Shown here piece after piece: positions 20,508 to 35,500 of a stretch of 64,000 nucleotides of DNA (positions are counted from its first letter, which is position 1; each line of letters opens with the position of its first letter). The stretch comes from Bactericera cockerelli (Eukaryota > Arthropoda > Insecta > Hemiptera > Triozidae): the NCBI GenBank assembly GCA_024516035.1, contig CM044964.1, positions 29,038,766 through 29,102,765 of the forward strand, written 5' to 3'. Below the pieces are notes generated by a model. It was not told where the DNA came from. It did not search any database and saw only the letters and a program-made list of their open reading frames with translations. Made by a program: the position numbers and the translations under genes.

Positions 20508-23500
20508 GTCAGTCTCAGTTTTGATAGGAGAAAACTTAAATTTACTGCTTGAAAGTATATAAATAGCTTGAATCAAGAATATCAATACTATACAATACAT
20601 ACTAGTTTTCAAACAGAAAATTTCCCTCGCTATACAGAGGGGTAATGCGGCGAGCGTATTGGGCTCGTTGCCATCTAATATCAATATGGATGAGGTGTTT
20701 TACCTGTAATAAAATAAAAAAAAATACTTAATATATTTCAAGGAATGGCTGCGTTGCCTCTTACTCTTGTACTAGTATATCAATACTATCGGATGTTTCG
20801 TATAGTGTCGGTTTAAGGAGCATATTTTTCGAGTTTTACCCATCTATCAACTGAATATTGTAAACTAAATTATTTAAAAAAATAATCTATATAACCAACC
20901 GATATGATTATGTGATACTACTTGCACTCCCAAGAACCTATAAACATTTACAAAAAATATTGATATCCTTTAAAAAAAAAAAAAAAAACCATCGTTGAAA
21001 AGAACGCCAAGCTCCACGATTCATTTTCAAGAAGTTATTGTCTACAAAAGTAGTGATATCTCATTTGCGGTGAATGTTGCTTTGTCACTACTGTCTTTAT
21101 CAATTCCTATTTTCCGAGTTTTCCATTTTTGTCCTTATTTGTAACACATTTTCTTTAACTTGGACAGTTTCATGATATCAGTGAATATCTGGAAAATGGC
21201 AGAAAACGCATAGAAATGTCAATCAAGCCACCCTGAGGTGTGAAACTCTTGTCTCCTACTTCCTTTTTACTTTTTGAATGTGGCCACATAGTAAATAATA
21301 ATAAGACTGTGATGGTGAGTGACTGTGATTTGAGCATTAACCTCGCCTAGTTGTTTACCTTCCACTAAAGAAAATTTATTATTATTATAAAACTGGCCAA
21401 GTCAGAGAAAATTAATTTATTACTTACAAATAAAGACACAAAATAGGATAATCCGAAAATGGGAATAGCTAACAGACATGATATTTAGAGTAACAACTTG
21501 GCCACTTGGCTACAAAGAAGTTATCACTACTTTTATAAGCTGGATTTCTTTGGATCGTAATCGTAGAACTTGACCTAGTTTTTCAACGATAGTATTTTTG
21601 GGGGGATATCAATATTTTTTGTAAATGCTTTTTAGGTTCTTGGGAGTAGAAATAGTATTGCTTTATGATGTCGAATATTGGTTTACAATATTTACATAAC
21701 AGATGGTAGAGTTCGAAAAAATAATATATTTATATTGTGTGATATTTATATTAAACTTCTTTTATATTTGCAATTTTTTTCTGACTGTATACATAATCTT
21801 AATATATAAATGTCAAAGTCACTGACTGACCACAGACTGACCACTGACTGATCATCGCTCTACAGCCCAAACCGTAAGTCCTAAGAAGCTGAAATTTGGT
21901 AGGTAGCTTTGTCTTATAGTCTAGATGTGCAATAAGACGGATCGAAATTCCCACTACAACACCTGCCATTGCGAAAAGGATTTTTGCTTTCACGGCCATG
22001 CCTCGGCACGCAAAGCGGCGACAGCCCGCTTGTGACATATACATAGAACTTGGTCTATAAATACACACTCTTTTGAGGGTACATTTTATTTATTCATTGT
22101 ATGAATTCCAGGGATCATGCACAAGGTGGGCTATCTGAAGAACCTGGGGGTGGGCGCCATCTGGCTGTCGCCCATCTACAAGTCGCCCATGGTGGACTTT
22201 GGCTACGACATCTCCGACTTTCGGGACATCGAACCTGTGTTCGGAACCATCACAGACTTCAACAATCTCCTGGCCGAGTGCAAAGCTAAAGGTATGAAAC
22301 TTCAGAACCTGTGTTCGGCACCATGACAGACTTCAACAATCTCCTGGCCGAGTGCAAAGCTAAAGGTATGAAACTTCAGAACCTGTGTTCGGCACCATCA
22401 CAGACTTCAAAAATCTCCTGGCCGAGTGCAAAGCTAAAGGTATGAAACTTCAGAACCTGTGTTCGGTACCATCACAGACTTAAACAATCTCCTGGCGGAG
22501 TGCAAAGCTAAAGGTATGAAACTTCAGAACCTGTGTTCGGCACCATCACAGACTTCAACAATCTCCTGGCGGAGTGCAAAGCTAAAGGTATGAAACTTCA
22601 GAACCTGATGTGTTCGGCACCATTACAGACTTCAACAATCTACTGGCGGAGTGCAAAGCTAAAGGTATGAAACTTCAGAACCTGTGTTCGGTACCATCAC
22701 AGACTTAAACAATCTCCTGGCGGAGTGCAAAGCTAAAGGTATGAAACTTCAGAACCTGATGTGTTCGGAACCATTACAGACTTCAACAATCTCCTGGCGG
22801 AGTGCAAAGCTAAAGGTATGAAACTTCAGAACCTGTGTTCGGTACCATAACAGACTTAAACAATCTCCTGGCCGAGTGCAAAGCTAAAGGTATGAAACTT
22901 CAGAACCTGTGTTCGGTACCATCACCGACTTCAACAATCTCCTGGCGGAGTGCAAAGCTAAAGGTATGAAACTTCAGAACCTGCAAAGCTAAAGGTATGA
23001 AACTTCAGAACCTGTGTTCGGCACCATCACAGACTTCAACAATCTACTGGCGGAGTGCAAAGCTAAAGGTATGAAACTTCAGAACCTGATGTGTTCGGCA
23101 CCATCACAGACTTCAACAATCTCCTGGCCGAGTGCAAAGCTAAAGGTATGAAACTTCAGAACCTGTGTTCGGCACAAGTTCGTCGCCTTATCAATTTAGC
23201 TACTGAGGTTGATCATGTCTGTCCCGGTAGCTCAGTGGTAAAGGCGACACTCTGTGAATCCTGAGGTTCCAGAAGTCGCGGGCTCGAAACCCAGCCGGGA
23301 TATGACAAGTTATCCTCCCATTTGGGATTTTTACCACATAATAATACGTCTTGGGCCTACTGCTGGAATAATAGGACTTAATAGTCCTAATCGGGCCGTA
23401 TAAATAAGGCAATATTATTATTTTTTTATAACTTTTTTCACTTCCCAGGCATCAAACTGCTTCTGGACTTTGTCCCCAACCACACAAGTGATGAACACCA

Positions 23501-26500
23501 ATGGTTCATTAAGTCTGTGGACAAGATACACCCCTACACAGACTATTACACTTGGCGAGATGGCAAAGTTGTGAACGGACAGAGACAACCCCCTAATAAC
23601 TGGGTGAGTGCTAAAATACGTACAATACAATACCAGACATTTGGCACATTTGAATTTTCTTGTTCAGGATAAACTCGAAACTAAAGCTTTTAAAGTAGGT
23701 ATAGGTACCAAAATATCTTATAGCAGCATTGAATTTCTCATTAAAAATACATGGAAATTTAATCTTATTTTGTTTTTTCTACCAAATACTGTGAAAAATT
23801 CCCAGCTTCCAGTCAATTAGAAAAATAAAGGAGAATCTATGAGAAATCAATCGTGTTATTTTTATATTTCAGCTTCCCTGACTATTACTTCCAACAAATT
23901 TCTAAAATTAGAAAATTTTGTTCCGAATTCAATTTTTTCATATTTTTCGTTTCATAACCTCCTGAACAACTTTGGTTTTGTGTCTAGCTGTCAGTCCGTC
24001 TCTTTTCAGTTTCCTATGAAATTCACAGATTAGCATGTATGAAGTTATCAAAACATTCGTCTACAAGTCCGGTATGCTATCAGGAAAGATGGTTTTTAGT
24101 GGGTGGAAATCCCACACCCCAGGCTGGAGAAATAGTATACCTCTAAGTCTTTTGAAGATTTTGTTCTACCTTTCTATCAAAAAAAAAAAAAAAAAAAAAA
24201 AAAAATTCGACCTGTTTTCCAATTTCGACAGCTATCCGCTTTCGGAGGTCCGGGCTGGACTTGGAATGAGAAGCGACAGCAGTATTACTACCACGCCTTC
24301 GCACGTCAGCAACCCGACATCAACTACAGGAACCCACACGTGGTGGAGGAAATGAAGGTGAGCTAGGAGAAGTGAAGGATAATCATGTATGTAACTATTA
24401 CATGGGTTCCTGGCCATGAAGGCATTGTAGGCAATGGAATTGCCGCCGAACTAGCCAAAAAGGGCACCGCATTAGCTTTTATTGGAACCATTTTGTGGCG
24501 TTTCAAAAAGCCACCTACACAAAGGAAATCAGGCAATGGCAGAACCAAATGAAGGTCCATCACTGGACCAACATTCCCGGTCACAGACAGGCAAAAATGT
24601 TTATAACTCACTCGCCTAAAAGAGCAAATGATATGCTCTGTCTGTGCAAAGAGGAATTAAGAATCCTTACTGGCTTTCTAAGAGGCCATTGTAGCCTCAA
24701 CTACCATCTAAACAAGATGGGTATTGCTCAAGACGCAAAGTGCCGTCTCTGTGAAGAGGCCCCAGAGAGAGCAAAACACAAGGTGCGTGAAGATAGCTCA
24801 CGCACCTCAAAACACATTCTCTGTGAATGTGGAGCAGTTTCTCACACGCGACTGCAACACTTCTCAAGCTGATTTTAACACCTAAAGAAGTGAATGAAAT
24901 CAGTCCTAAAAGAATTTTAAGCTATATTTAAAGCTTACATCTCTTTTAAAATAACATGGGCATGTCACAAAAGATCCTTCTAAAGTCGCAGTGACAAAAA
25001 AAAAAAAAATACAATTCGTGACATAAAAAACGTCCCGCCAAGTCGTTCCCCAAAATAATTCATTTCCCAAATTAACAGAAAAAAATTAACAATATTTACA
25101 AAATAAAATATAGAAAAAAAATCATTTACAATGGTCTACCTACAGAACATCCTCCGCTTCTATCTGTAACCCTTTGTCTACCTACAGAACATCCTCCGCT
25201 TCTATCTGTAACCCTTTGTCTACCTACAGAACATCCTCCGCTTCTATCTGTAACCCTTTGTCTACCTATACAGAACATCCTCCGCTTCTATCTGTAACCC
25301 ATCTATCTGTAACCCATCTCTCTCTAACCCTTTGTCTACCTATATAGAACATCCTCCACTTCTATTTGTAACCCTTTGTGTATTGTATATCCCCCAAAAA
25401 ATATCACTTCGTGACATAAAAAAAAGTCCCGCCAAGTCGTTCCCCAAAATAATTCAGTTCCCAAATTAACAGAGATAAATTTTTTTACAATATTTACAAA
25501 ATAAAATATAGAAAAAAAAAATCATTTACAATGGTCTATCTACAGAACATCCTCCGCTTCTATCTGTAACCCTTTGTCTACCTACAGAACATCCTCCGCT
25601 TCTATCTGTAACCCTTTGTCTACCTACAGAACATCCTCCGCTTCTATCTGTAACCCTTTGTCTACCTACAGAACATCCTCCGCTTCTATCTGTAACCCAT
25701 CTCTCTGTAACCCATCTATCTGTAACCCATCCATCTGTAATCTATCTATCTGTAACCCATCTATCTGTAACCCATCTATCTGTAACCCATCTATCTGTAA
25801 CCCATCTATCTGTAACCCATCTCTCTGTAACCCATCTCTCTGTAACCCATCTCTCTGTAACCCTTTGTCTACCTACAGAACATCCTCCGCTTCTATCTGT
25901 AACCCTTTGTCTATTGTATATCCCCCAAAAAATATCACTTCGTGACATAAAAAAAGTCCCGCCAAGTCGTTCCCCAAAATAATTCAGTTCCCAAATTAAC
26001 AGAGATAAAAAAATAACAATATTTACAAAATAAAATATAGAAAAAAAAAAATCATTTACAATTGTCTACCTACAGAACATCCTCCGCTTCTATTTGTAAC
26101 CCTTTGTCTATTGTATATCCCCCAAAAAATATCACTTCGTGACATAAAAAAAGTCCCGCCAAGTCGTTCCCCAAAATAATTCAATTCTCAAATTAACAGA
26201 AAAAAATTAACAATATTTACAAAATAAAATATAGAAAAAAAAAATCATAACATCATCCGCTTCTATCTGTAACCCTTTGTCTACCTACAGAACATCCTCC
26301 GCTTCTATCTGTAACCCTTTGTCTATTGTATATCCCCCAAAAAATATCACTTCGTGACATAAAAAAAAGTCCCGCCAAGTCGTTCCCCAAAATAATTCAG
26401 TTCCCAAATTAACAGAAAAAAAATCATTTACAATGGTCTACCTACAGAACATCCTCCGCTTCTGGCTGGACAAGGGAGTGGATGGGTTCCGAGTGGACGC

Positions 26501-29500
26501 GGTGCCCTTCCTGTTCGAACACGAGAGTCTGGACGACGAGCCACTCAGCGCCAACCACGAGGAGTTCGAACCCACGGACCACGGCTACCTGAACCACACG
26601 CTCACCAACAACCAGCCGGAGACGTACGACATGGTGTACCAGTTCCGCGAGCTGTTTGATGGGTACAAGCTGCAGGATGGATATACGAGGTAGGAATCAG
26701 TATAAACAGAAAAGTGAGTAGTTGTACTAGATGTGCATGAATATCAGAACATACCTTAATATCGGATGCATGGGGTACAGTGAGACAGCTGTTTGATGGG
26801 TACAAGCTGCAGGATGGATATACGAGGTACGCATCTAGCTCGTCGGAAGGCGAGCACTCGTCAAGTAGCGCCAGCCAACAGGCTTATATTAACACGAAAT
26901 ATTGATCCATAAGGCGGCGGACTTTAGGGATTCATGTGGCATAGTGAGACATGGGCTATCGGTTCCGCAAGCTGTTTCATGGGTACAAGCTGCAGGATGG
27001 ATATACGAGGTAGGGATGCATGGGTACAAGCTGCAGGATGGATATACGAGGTAGGGATGCATGGGGTACCAGTTCCGCGAGCTGTTTGATGGGTACAAGC
27101 TGCAGGATGGATATACGAGGTAGGGATGCATGGGGTATCAGTTCACTGAGCTGTTTGATGGGTACAAGCTGCAGGATGGATATACGAGGTAGGGATGCAT
27201 GGGGTACCAGTTCCGTGAGCTGTTTGATGGGTACAAGCTGCAGGATGGATATACGAGGTAGGGATGCATGATGGGTACAAGCTGCAGGATGGATATACGA
27301 GGTAGGAATGCATGGGGTACCAGTTCCGTGAGCTGTTTGATGGGTACAAGCTGCAGGATGGATATACGAGGTAGGGATGCATGGGTACAAGCTGCAGGAT
27401 GGATATACGAGGTAGGGATGCATGGGTACAAGCTGCAGGATGGATATACGCGGTACGCATTAAGCTTGTCGGTAGGCGAGCGCTCGTCAAGTAGCGCCAG
27501 CCAACAGCCCTACTTCTTTGTATCTGTAAAAAGGAAAAAAAAATCTTACATTTTGTTGTCTCCTGTAATTGGTCATGTCCGTAAATATACAATACCTAAC
27601 GATTATTATTATTATTATTATTATTTTATTAACACGAAATATTGATCAATAAGGCGGCGGACTTGTAATAGGGATGCATGGCGACCAGTGAGACATAAGG
27701 TACCAGTTCCGTGAGCTGTTTGATGGGTACAAGCTGCAGGATGGATATACGAGGTAAGGATGCATGGGTACAAGCTGCAGGATGGATATACGAGGTAGGG
27801 ATGCATGGGGTACTAGCTCCGTGAGGACTTGTAAACTGGAGGTCGGTGGTTCAAGCCCCGGTTTCAGTGTAGGTTTAGTAAAGCGAGTTTCAGTAGTTGT
27901 GATATCACAACACAAATATAATAACTTAACCATCTCTGTACCTATATAAAACAGAAAAAAGGACTACCTTCCTATGTTTGGTTGTTTGTTTGTCCGGAGT
28001 TGTTTAGCCAAAACGGTAAGAGATAGCGAAAAATGTCTCAGAATTGACCCCCCCCCCCCCAAAACCAAAAAGTTCAAAAGGCATTGCTGTCCAGCAGTAC
28101 GGCCATGCCTTAGTAGATTTGAAATTTAGTCCCGTTGCAAAGCACGGGCAAACGGCTAATATTGTATAACAGTAGCCTGTTCCAGAAACACACTACACTC
28201 TCAAAATCCCCGAATCTCCGTTTAAACCGTCACACAACGCACTCTGATTGGTTATTGCGTTCAAATTAACCAATCTGAGTGCGTTGTGTGACAGTTAAAA
28301 GGGAGATTTGGAGATTATGAGAGTGGAGAGTGTTTCTGTAACGGGCTACAGGTACACATATCGTATCCAATCTAATTTTATCAATGTACAAACAAACTAT
28401 CTATCTATATAGTACCTATTAGTTTAATAATAATAATATCGCCTTATTTATACTGCCCGATTAAGACTATTAAGTCCCATTATTCCGTCAGTAAGCCCAA
28501 GACGTGTGGTAAAAATCCCATATGGGATGATAACTTGTCATGTCCCGGCTGGGTTCCGAACGCGCGACCTCTGGAAACTCTGGATTCACAGAGTGCCGCC
28601 TTTACCACTGAGCTACCGGGGCAGACTAGTAGTAGTACAAACAAACTATCTATCTATCAACGCCATTGTTCCCTCATTTCCAGAGTGTTCCTGGCGGAGT
28701 GCTACGCGTCACTGGACCAGATGATCCTGTATTATGGTAACGGCACCCGGCGTGGGGCCCAGTTCCCGTTCAACTTCCTGCCCGTTAGCACCCTGAACCG
28801 CCAGTCCAACGCGAGGGACTTCTACCATACTATCCTGGAGTGGGAACGCAGCAAACCCGCCGGCTACTGGAGCAACTGGGTGGTGAGTAACACCCTGTAT
28901 ATAATCTGTAGGTTTCTAGTTCTGGAGTGGTAACAGCCTGTATAATCTGTAGGTTTCTAGTTCTGGAGTGGTAATACTCTGTATAATCTCTACTTCTGGA
29001 GTGTGGTATATGTCTGGTATATGTCTACTACAGCTACGTCTGGAGTCTGGCTGGGGGACTATAAACAGGGAGTAGACCATCATTGGCTTGGTTCTGGGGG
29101 CCCTTGTCAATTATTAGCCTCCTTGTAAAGACAGTGGTAGATGTGCTGAGTAATTCCTCCACCGTCTGGCTACCATCGTTCACGATGACGGCACCCTATG
29201 ATGATGAACACTCTGTATAATCTGTAGGTTTCTAGTTCTGTAGTGGTAACACTCTGTATAATCTGTAGGTTTCTAGTTCTGTAGTGGTAACAATCTGTAT
29301 AATCTATAGAGTTCTACTTCTGGAGTGTGGTATATCATGTATATCATACTGGGTGGGTGAGTAACATTAACATTTCACATTATTTCCATTATTTTTTTTA
29401 CCAACCATTCAACCTTGAAGACCCTGGAAAAGCAAGTAGATATTTTCCAGTAATCAAGAGACCAGCAACAGTTATTGCCCTCACAGATGCCACCCGGTTA

Positions 29501-32500
29501 CTCCATATCTGTCCCGGTAGCTCAGTAGTAAAGGCGGCACTGTGTGAATCCAGAGATTCTAGAAGTCGCGGGTTCGAAACCCAACCGGGACATGACAAGT
29601 TATCCTCCCATTTGGGATTTTTACCACATATAATAATACGTCTTGGGCTTACTGCTGGAATAATGGGACTTAACAATTCTAATCGGGCAGTATAAATAAG
29701 GCGATATTATTATTATTATATATATCTGTGTTGGTGTAGATGCTAAAGTAAATAAAAAACAAACAATTACAATATTCTACTTTATCATTCATGGATTGGT
29801 ATTGCTATTATTACGAAAGTCCTTTGTCACTGCCAGACCTTTAATAGATCTTCTGTGCCACATCGTTCACAGATGGGCAACCACGACCAGAAGCGACCGG
29901 CCAGTCGGTTCGACGCCGAGTTCATTGACGCCATCAACATGATGGTTCTCCTGCTCCCCGGCACCGCCATCACCTACAATGGCGACGAGCTAGGCATGGA
30001 GGACTCCTTCATCCGGTGGGACCAGTCCGTGGACCCTCAGGCACTCAGTGTGGGACCGAAGAGGTACGAGCAGTTCAGTCGCGACTTCTGCCGGAGCCCT
30101 TTCCAGTGGGACGCCAGCCCCAACGCGGGTGAGTGTGTGTGACGGAGCCCTTTCTTTTTCTCTCTTCTCCCTTTTTTTCTGTCTCTCTCTCTTCTTCCTC
30201 TCTCTCTCTCCCTCATTTTTTTCCATCTCTCTCCCTCTTTTTCTTTCTCTCTTTCTCTCTCTCTCTTTCTCTCTCTTTCTCTCCTTCTCTCTCTCTCTCT
30301 ATCTCTCTCTCTCTCTCTTCTCTGTTATTTTTGTGTATAAGTATAAGTATTTTAATTTTAATATAATATAATTATGTATTGTATTTTGTTTTTATAATTA
30401 TGTAACATACAAACAATTTGAATAAATTAAAGTATTATATTAAAAAAGACGCCAGCCCTAACGCGGGTGAGTGTGACGGAGCCCTTTCCAGTGGGACGCC
30501 AGCCCTAATGCGGGTGAGTGTGACGGAGCCCTTTCCAGTGGGACGCCAGCCCTAATTCGGGTGAGTGTGACGGAGCCCTTTCCAGTGGGACGCCAGCCCT
30601 AATTCGGGTGAGTGTGACGGAGCCCTTTCCAGTGGGACGCCAGCCCTAATTCGGGTGAGTGTGACGGAGCCCTTTCCAGTGGAACGCCAGCCCTAATGCA
30701 GGTGAGTGTGACGGAGCCCTTTCCAGTGGGACGCCAGTCCTAATTCGGGTGAGTGTGACGGAGCCCTTTCCAGTGGGACGCCAGCCCCAATGCGGGTGAG
30801 TGTGACGGAGCCCTTTCCAGTGGGACGCCAGCCCCAACGCGGGTGAGTGTGACGGAGCCCTTTCCAGTGGAACGTTGGCCCTAACGCAGGTGAGTGTGAC
30901 GGAGCCCTTTCCAGTGGAACGTTGGCCCTAACGCGGGTGAGTGTGACGGAGCCCTTTCCAGTGGAACGTTGGCCCTAACGCAGGTGAGTGTGACGGAGCC
31001 CTTTCCAGTGGAACGCCAGCCCTAATGCAGGTGAGTGTGACGGAGCCCTTTCCAGTGGGACGCCAGTCCTAATTCGGGTGAGTGTGACGGAGCCCTTTCC
31101 AGTGGGACGCCAGTCCTAATTCGGGTGAGTGTGACGGAGCCCTTTCCAATTAAACCTTGGCCCTAACGCAGGTGAGTGTGATGGAGCCCTTTCTAGTGGG
31201 ACGCCAGCCCTAATTCGGGTGAGTGTGACGGAGCCTTTTCCAATGAAACCTTGGCCCTAATGCGGGTGACTATGACGGACTTTTCGTTATCATTGCTTTT
31301 GAAGATATTAACGGTAGCCATATTGGATAGTTTTGTTTTATTTTTATAATGGAAGGCAGGAAAAAATGTTTCAAAGACACCCAGATCCATCCTAACCTGG
31401 GGTGTGGGATTTCCACCCACTAAAAACCCACCTTCTCTACAAGCTAACCGCACCTGGAACCGAATAATATCATTACTTCAAGTTGGATAGTTTGTTAGGG
31501 GACAAATTTATTAGAGAGAGAGAGAGAGAGAAACAAATTGATAATACATAAACATATTTAAAAAACATACCTACAATAGCGGCTGTCTACCTTTGGTAGA
31601 TTGCTAATACACAGCAAGAATACATCAATCCAGAAGATATTGACTTTCAATGAGATTTACGTTATTAAACATATTGGATCAAGTTTTATTTACATAGAAT
31701 ATATACAATACATAGAAAATGAAATTAGTAGACCAAAACTTGATCAAGGGCGGTGCTAATGCCAACGGCATTCTCTTCCTTATTGAACGTCATATAACGT
31801 TATGACGATGACGTCTCCATGAATTATTTCTCCATCCTTTAATGAATTGCTGATTGATTGTTCTTTCTCTCGTGATGGCAGGCTTCACCACCAACCTCTA
31901 CTCGTGGCTGCCCGTCAACCCGAACTACTGGTACAAGAACCTGGCGGTACAGCGTCGGGATAAGCGCTCCCACTTCAATGTCTACAAGGCCCTGGCGAGG
32001 CTGAGGAAGACTGAGACCATCCAGAGAGGCGAGCTCGATGTCTATGACGTCACCGAGTGGGTGCTCTGCTTCGTAAGGTAAATGACGTCACCGAGTGGGT
32101 GCTCTGCTTCGTAAGGTAAACATTGTCTATGACGTCACGGAGTGGGTGCTCTGCTTCGTAAGGTAAATGACGTCACCGAGTGGGTGCTTTGCTTCGTAAG
32201 GTAAATGACGTCACGGAGTGGGTGCTCTGCTTCGTAAGGTAAACATTGTCTATGACGTCACGGAGTGGGTGCTCTGCTTCGTAAGGTACCTAAACATTTC
32301 AGCTCCTTTTCCATTGCCGTATTTTTCTTTCTAACCAAAGTTAACCACACGGGAATAAAATGAACCAAACTGGAAGCAAGTCATTTTTCTTTTGGAAGAG
32401 GAAAAATTTCCACTTCCAAAGTTAACCAAAGTGGAAGTAGAAAATTCTTGCTTCCAGTTCTTTTATAGGTTAAGTCCATTGTTTATCTTTAAAAGTAACC

Positions 32501-35500
32501 AAACGCATTTTTCTTTTACGAATGACCTTGGAATAAAATGGAAATATTTGGAAGAAACCTAACCAGGAAATTTTTTTTGGTTAGAAAGAAAAATACGACT
32601 ATTGTCTATGACGTCACCGAGTGGGTGCTCTGCTTCGTAAGGTAAACATTGTCTATGACGTCACGGAGTGGGTGCTCTGCTTCGTAAGGTAAACATTGTC
32701 TATGACGTCACGGAGTGGGTGCTCTGCTTCGTGAGGTAAACATTGTCTATGACGTCACGGAGTGGGTGCTCTGCTTCGTAAGGTAAATGACGTCACCGAG
32801 TGGGTGCTCTGCTTCGTAAGGTAAACATTGTCTATGACGTCACCGAGTGGGTGCTCTGCTTCGTAAGGTAAACATTGTCTATGACGTCACGGAGTGGGTG
32901 CTCTGCTTCGTAAGGTAAATATTGTCTATGACGTCACGGAGTGGGTGCTCTGCTTCGTAAGGTAAACATTGTCTATGACGTCACGGAGTGGGTGCTCTGC
33001 TTCGTAAGGTAAACATCTCTATGACGATCACCGAGTGGGTGCTCTGCTTCGTAAGGTAAACATTGTCTATGACGTCACGGAGTGGGTGCTCTGCTTCGTA
33101 AGGTAAATATTGTCTATGACGTCACGGAGTGGGTGCTCTGCTTCGTAAGGTAAACATTGTCTATGACGTCACGGAGTGGGTGCTCTGCTTCGTAAGGTAA
33201 ACATTGTCTATGACGTCACGGAGTGGGTGCTCTGCTTCGTAAGGTAAACATTGTCTATGACGTCACGGAGTGGGTGCTCTGCTTCGTAAGGTAAACATTG
33301 TCTATGACGTCACGGAGTGGGTGCTCTGCTTCGTAAGGTAAACATTGTCTATGACGTCACGAGTGGGTGCTCTGCTTCGTAAGGTAAACATTATCTATGA
33401 CGTCACGGAGTGGGTGCTCTGCTTCGTAAGGTAAACATTGTCTATGACGTCACGGAGTGGGTGCTCTGCTTCGTAAGGTAAACATTGTCTATGACGTCAC
33501 GGAGTGGGTGCTCTGCTTCGTAAGGTAAACATTGTCTATGACGTCACGGAGTGGGTGCTCTGCTTCGTAAGGTAAACATTGTCTATGACGTCACGAGTGG
33601 GTGCTCTGCTTCGTAAGGTAAACATTGTCTATGACGTCACCGAGTGGGTGCTCTGCTTCGTAAGGTAAACATTGTCTATGACGTCACGGAGTGGGTGCTC
33701 TGCTTCGTAAGGTAAACATTGTCTATGACGTCACGGAGTGGGTGCTCTGCTTCGTAAGGTAAACATTGTCTATGACGTCACGGAGTGGGTGCTCTGCTTC
33801 GTAAGGTAAACATTGTCTATGACGTCACGGAGTGGGTGCTCTGCTTCGTAAGGTAAATATTGTCTATGACGTCACGGAGTGGGTGCTCTGCTTCGTAAGG
33901 TAAACATTGTCTATGACGTCACGGAGTGGGTGCTCTGCTTCGTAAGGTAAACATTGTCTATGACGTCACGGAGTGGGTGCTCTGCTTCGTAAGGTAAACA
34001 TTGTCTATGACGTCACGGAGTGGGTGCTCTGCTTCGTAAGGTAAACATTGTCTATGACGTCACCGAGTGGGTGCTCTGCTTCGTAAGGTAAACATTGTCT
34101 ATGACGTCACCGAGTGGGTGCTCTGCTTCGTAAGGTAAACATTGTCTATGACGTCACGGAGTGGGTGCTCTGCTTCGTAAGGTAAATGACGTCACGGAGT
34201 GGGTGCTCTGCTTCGTAAGGTAAATATTTTAGCTCCCTTTCCAGGTTGGGTGGAAGAGATTGCCATAGGCAATAACCCCGCCCTTTAGTTAGGACATATG
34301 TATATATATATATATTTTTTGTTTATATTATTATTATTGTCAATTTTATATTTAATTTTTACCATTATTTGTCTGTATATGTGTTCTACTAATAAAGTGT
34401 TTCTAAATAAAAAATAAAGACACCGACCTCAGTAGCTTGATCGATAAGGCGGCGGACTTGTAACCTGGAGGTCGGTGGTTCAAGTCCCGGTTGCAGCGTA
34501 GATTTAGTAAAGCGAGTTTGAGTAGTTGTGATATCACGAATGTGAGTAACACAAATATGATAACTTTTCCTTTTCCATGACACCATGTTGAGCAACGTCG
34601 AGCTAGTCTAGCAAATTGTACTACCTAGGTTTTGGACTTGTACTACCTAGGGTTTGGATCTAAATTTCTTTTCTGCATAAAAACTGCAATTTTTGATAGT
34701 AATAATGATAACATATCGCCTTGTTTTCATACTATACCCGGCTAGGACTAATGAGTCGCATTATTCCATCAGTACGCTCAAGACGTATTATTAGTGGTGA
34801 AAATCCCAAAAATTTTGAACCCGCGACTTCTGGATTCACCGAGTGCCGCCTTTACCACTGAGCTACCGCGACAGTCACTCAAGCTGAAATTTTGAAGGTA
34901 TGTTCCCTACATTCTTAGTAATCACTTTTTTTCTATTATATTCATACATAATATGTATATTTAAAATTTGTACAGTGAACAAAACCCTTTGTGCGTATTT
35001 TAAGCTCGCTCTTAGCTATTTTTTTACTTTCCTTATCCTATAATAAAGAAGGTTTTGTATTCGTCGAAAATTTGACCCAACCAGTTTTTCACATTTTTTC
35101 CCTTCTTATTGTTTATATTGTTCCATTTCTTTGTGATCATTATTTGTACTGTACATAATTATGTCTTATTATCTAATAAATAATTCAATTATAATGTTTT
35201 TTTTTATATGACATGTACTGTGTCCACAGGAGCTACAAAGACCACCCCACCTACATTGTCGTGATTAACATCGGATCTGAAATAGAATACGCAGACATTC
35301 TCACTATTCGTCCTTCTCTCCCTGAGCAGCTGAACGTCTACGCCGCCAGCAAGAACTCTGACCACGAGCCTGGGTAGGGATCCAAATCATTTACATAAGT
35401 AATTTTTTTTTTTTTTTTCAAAATACTCAATCATAATTTATTTACATCAAAATTATATGTACAAAAGACAATAATATATTAAAAGATAATGTAAAAACAT

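Noticed and set aside
22292..23178. CRISPR-like array
   Set aside because: Direct tandem repeats without unique spacers, in a eukaryotic intron and derived from the adjacent exon.
25574..25948. Open frames of SICNP- and RWVTD-type repeats
   Set aside because: Translation of the 12-bp sub-array; low complexity on both strands.
26977..27592. Several overlapping minus- and plus-strand open frames (SCSLYP, GTSCRMD repeats)
   Set aside because: All come from the exon 5 end array; none has splice or start context of its own.
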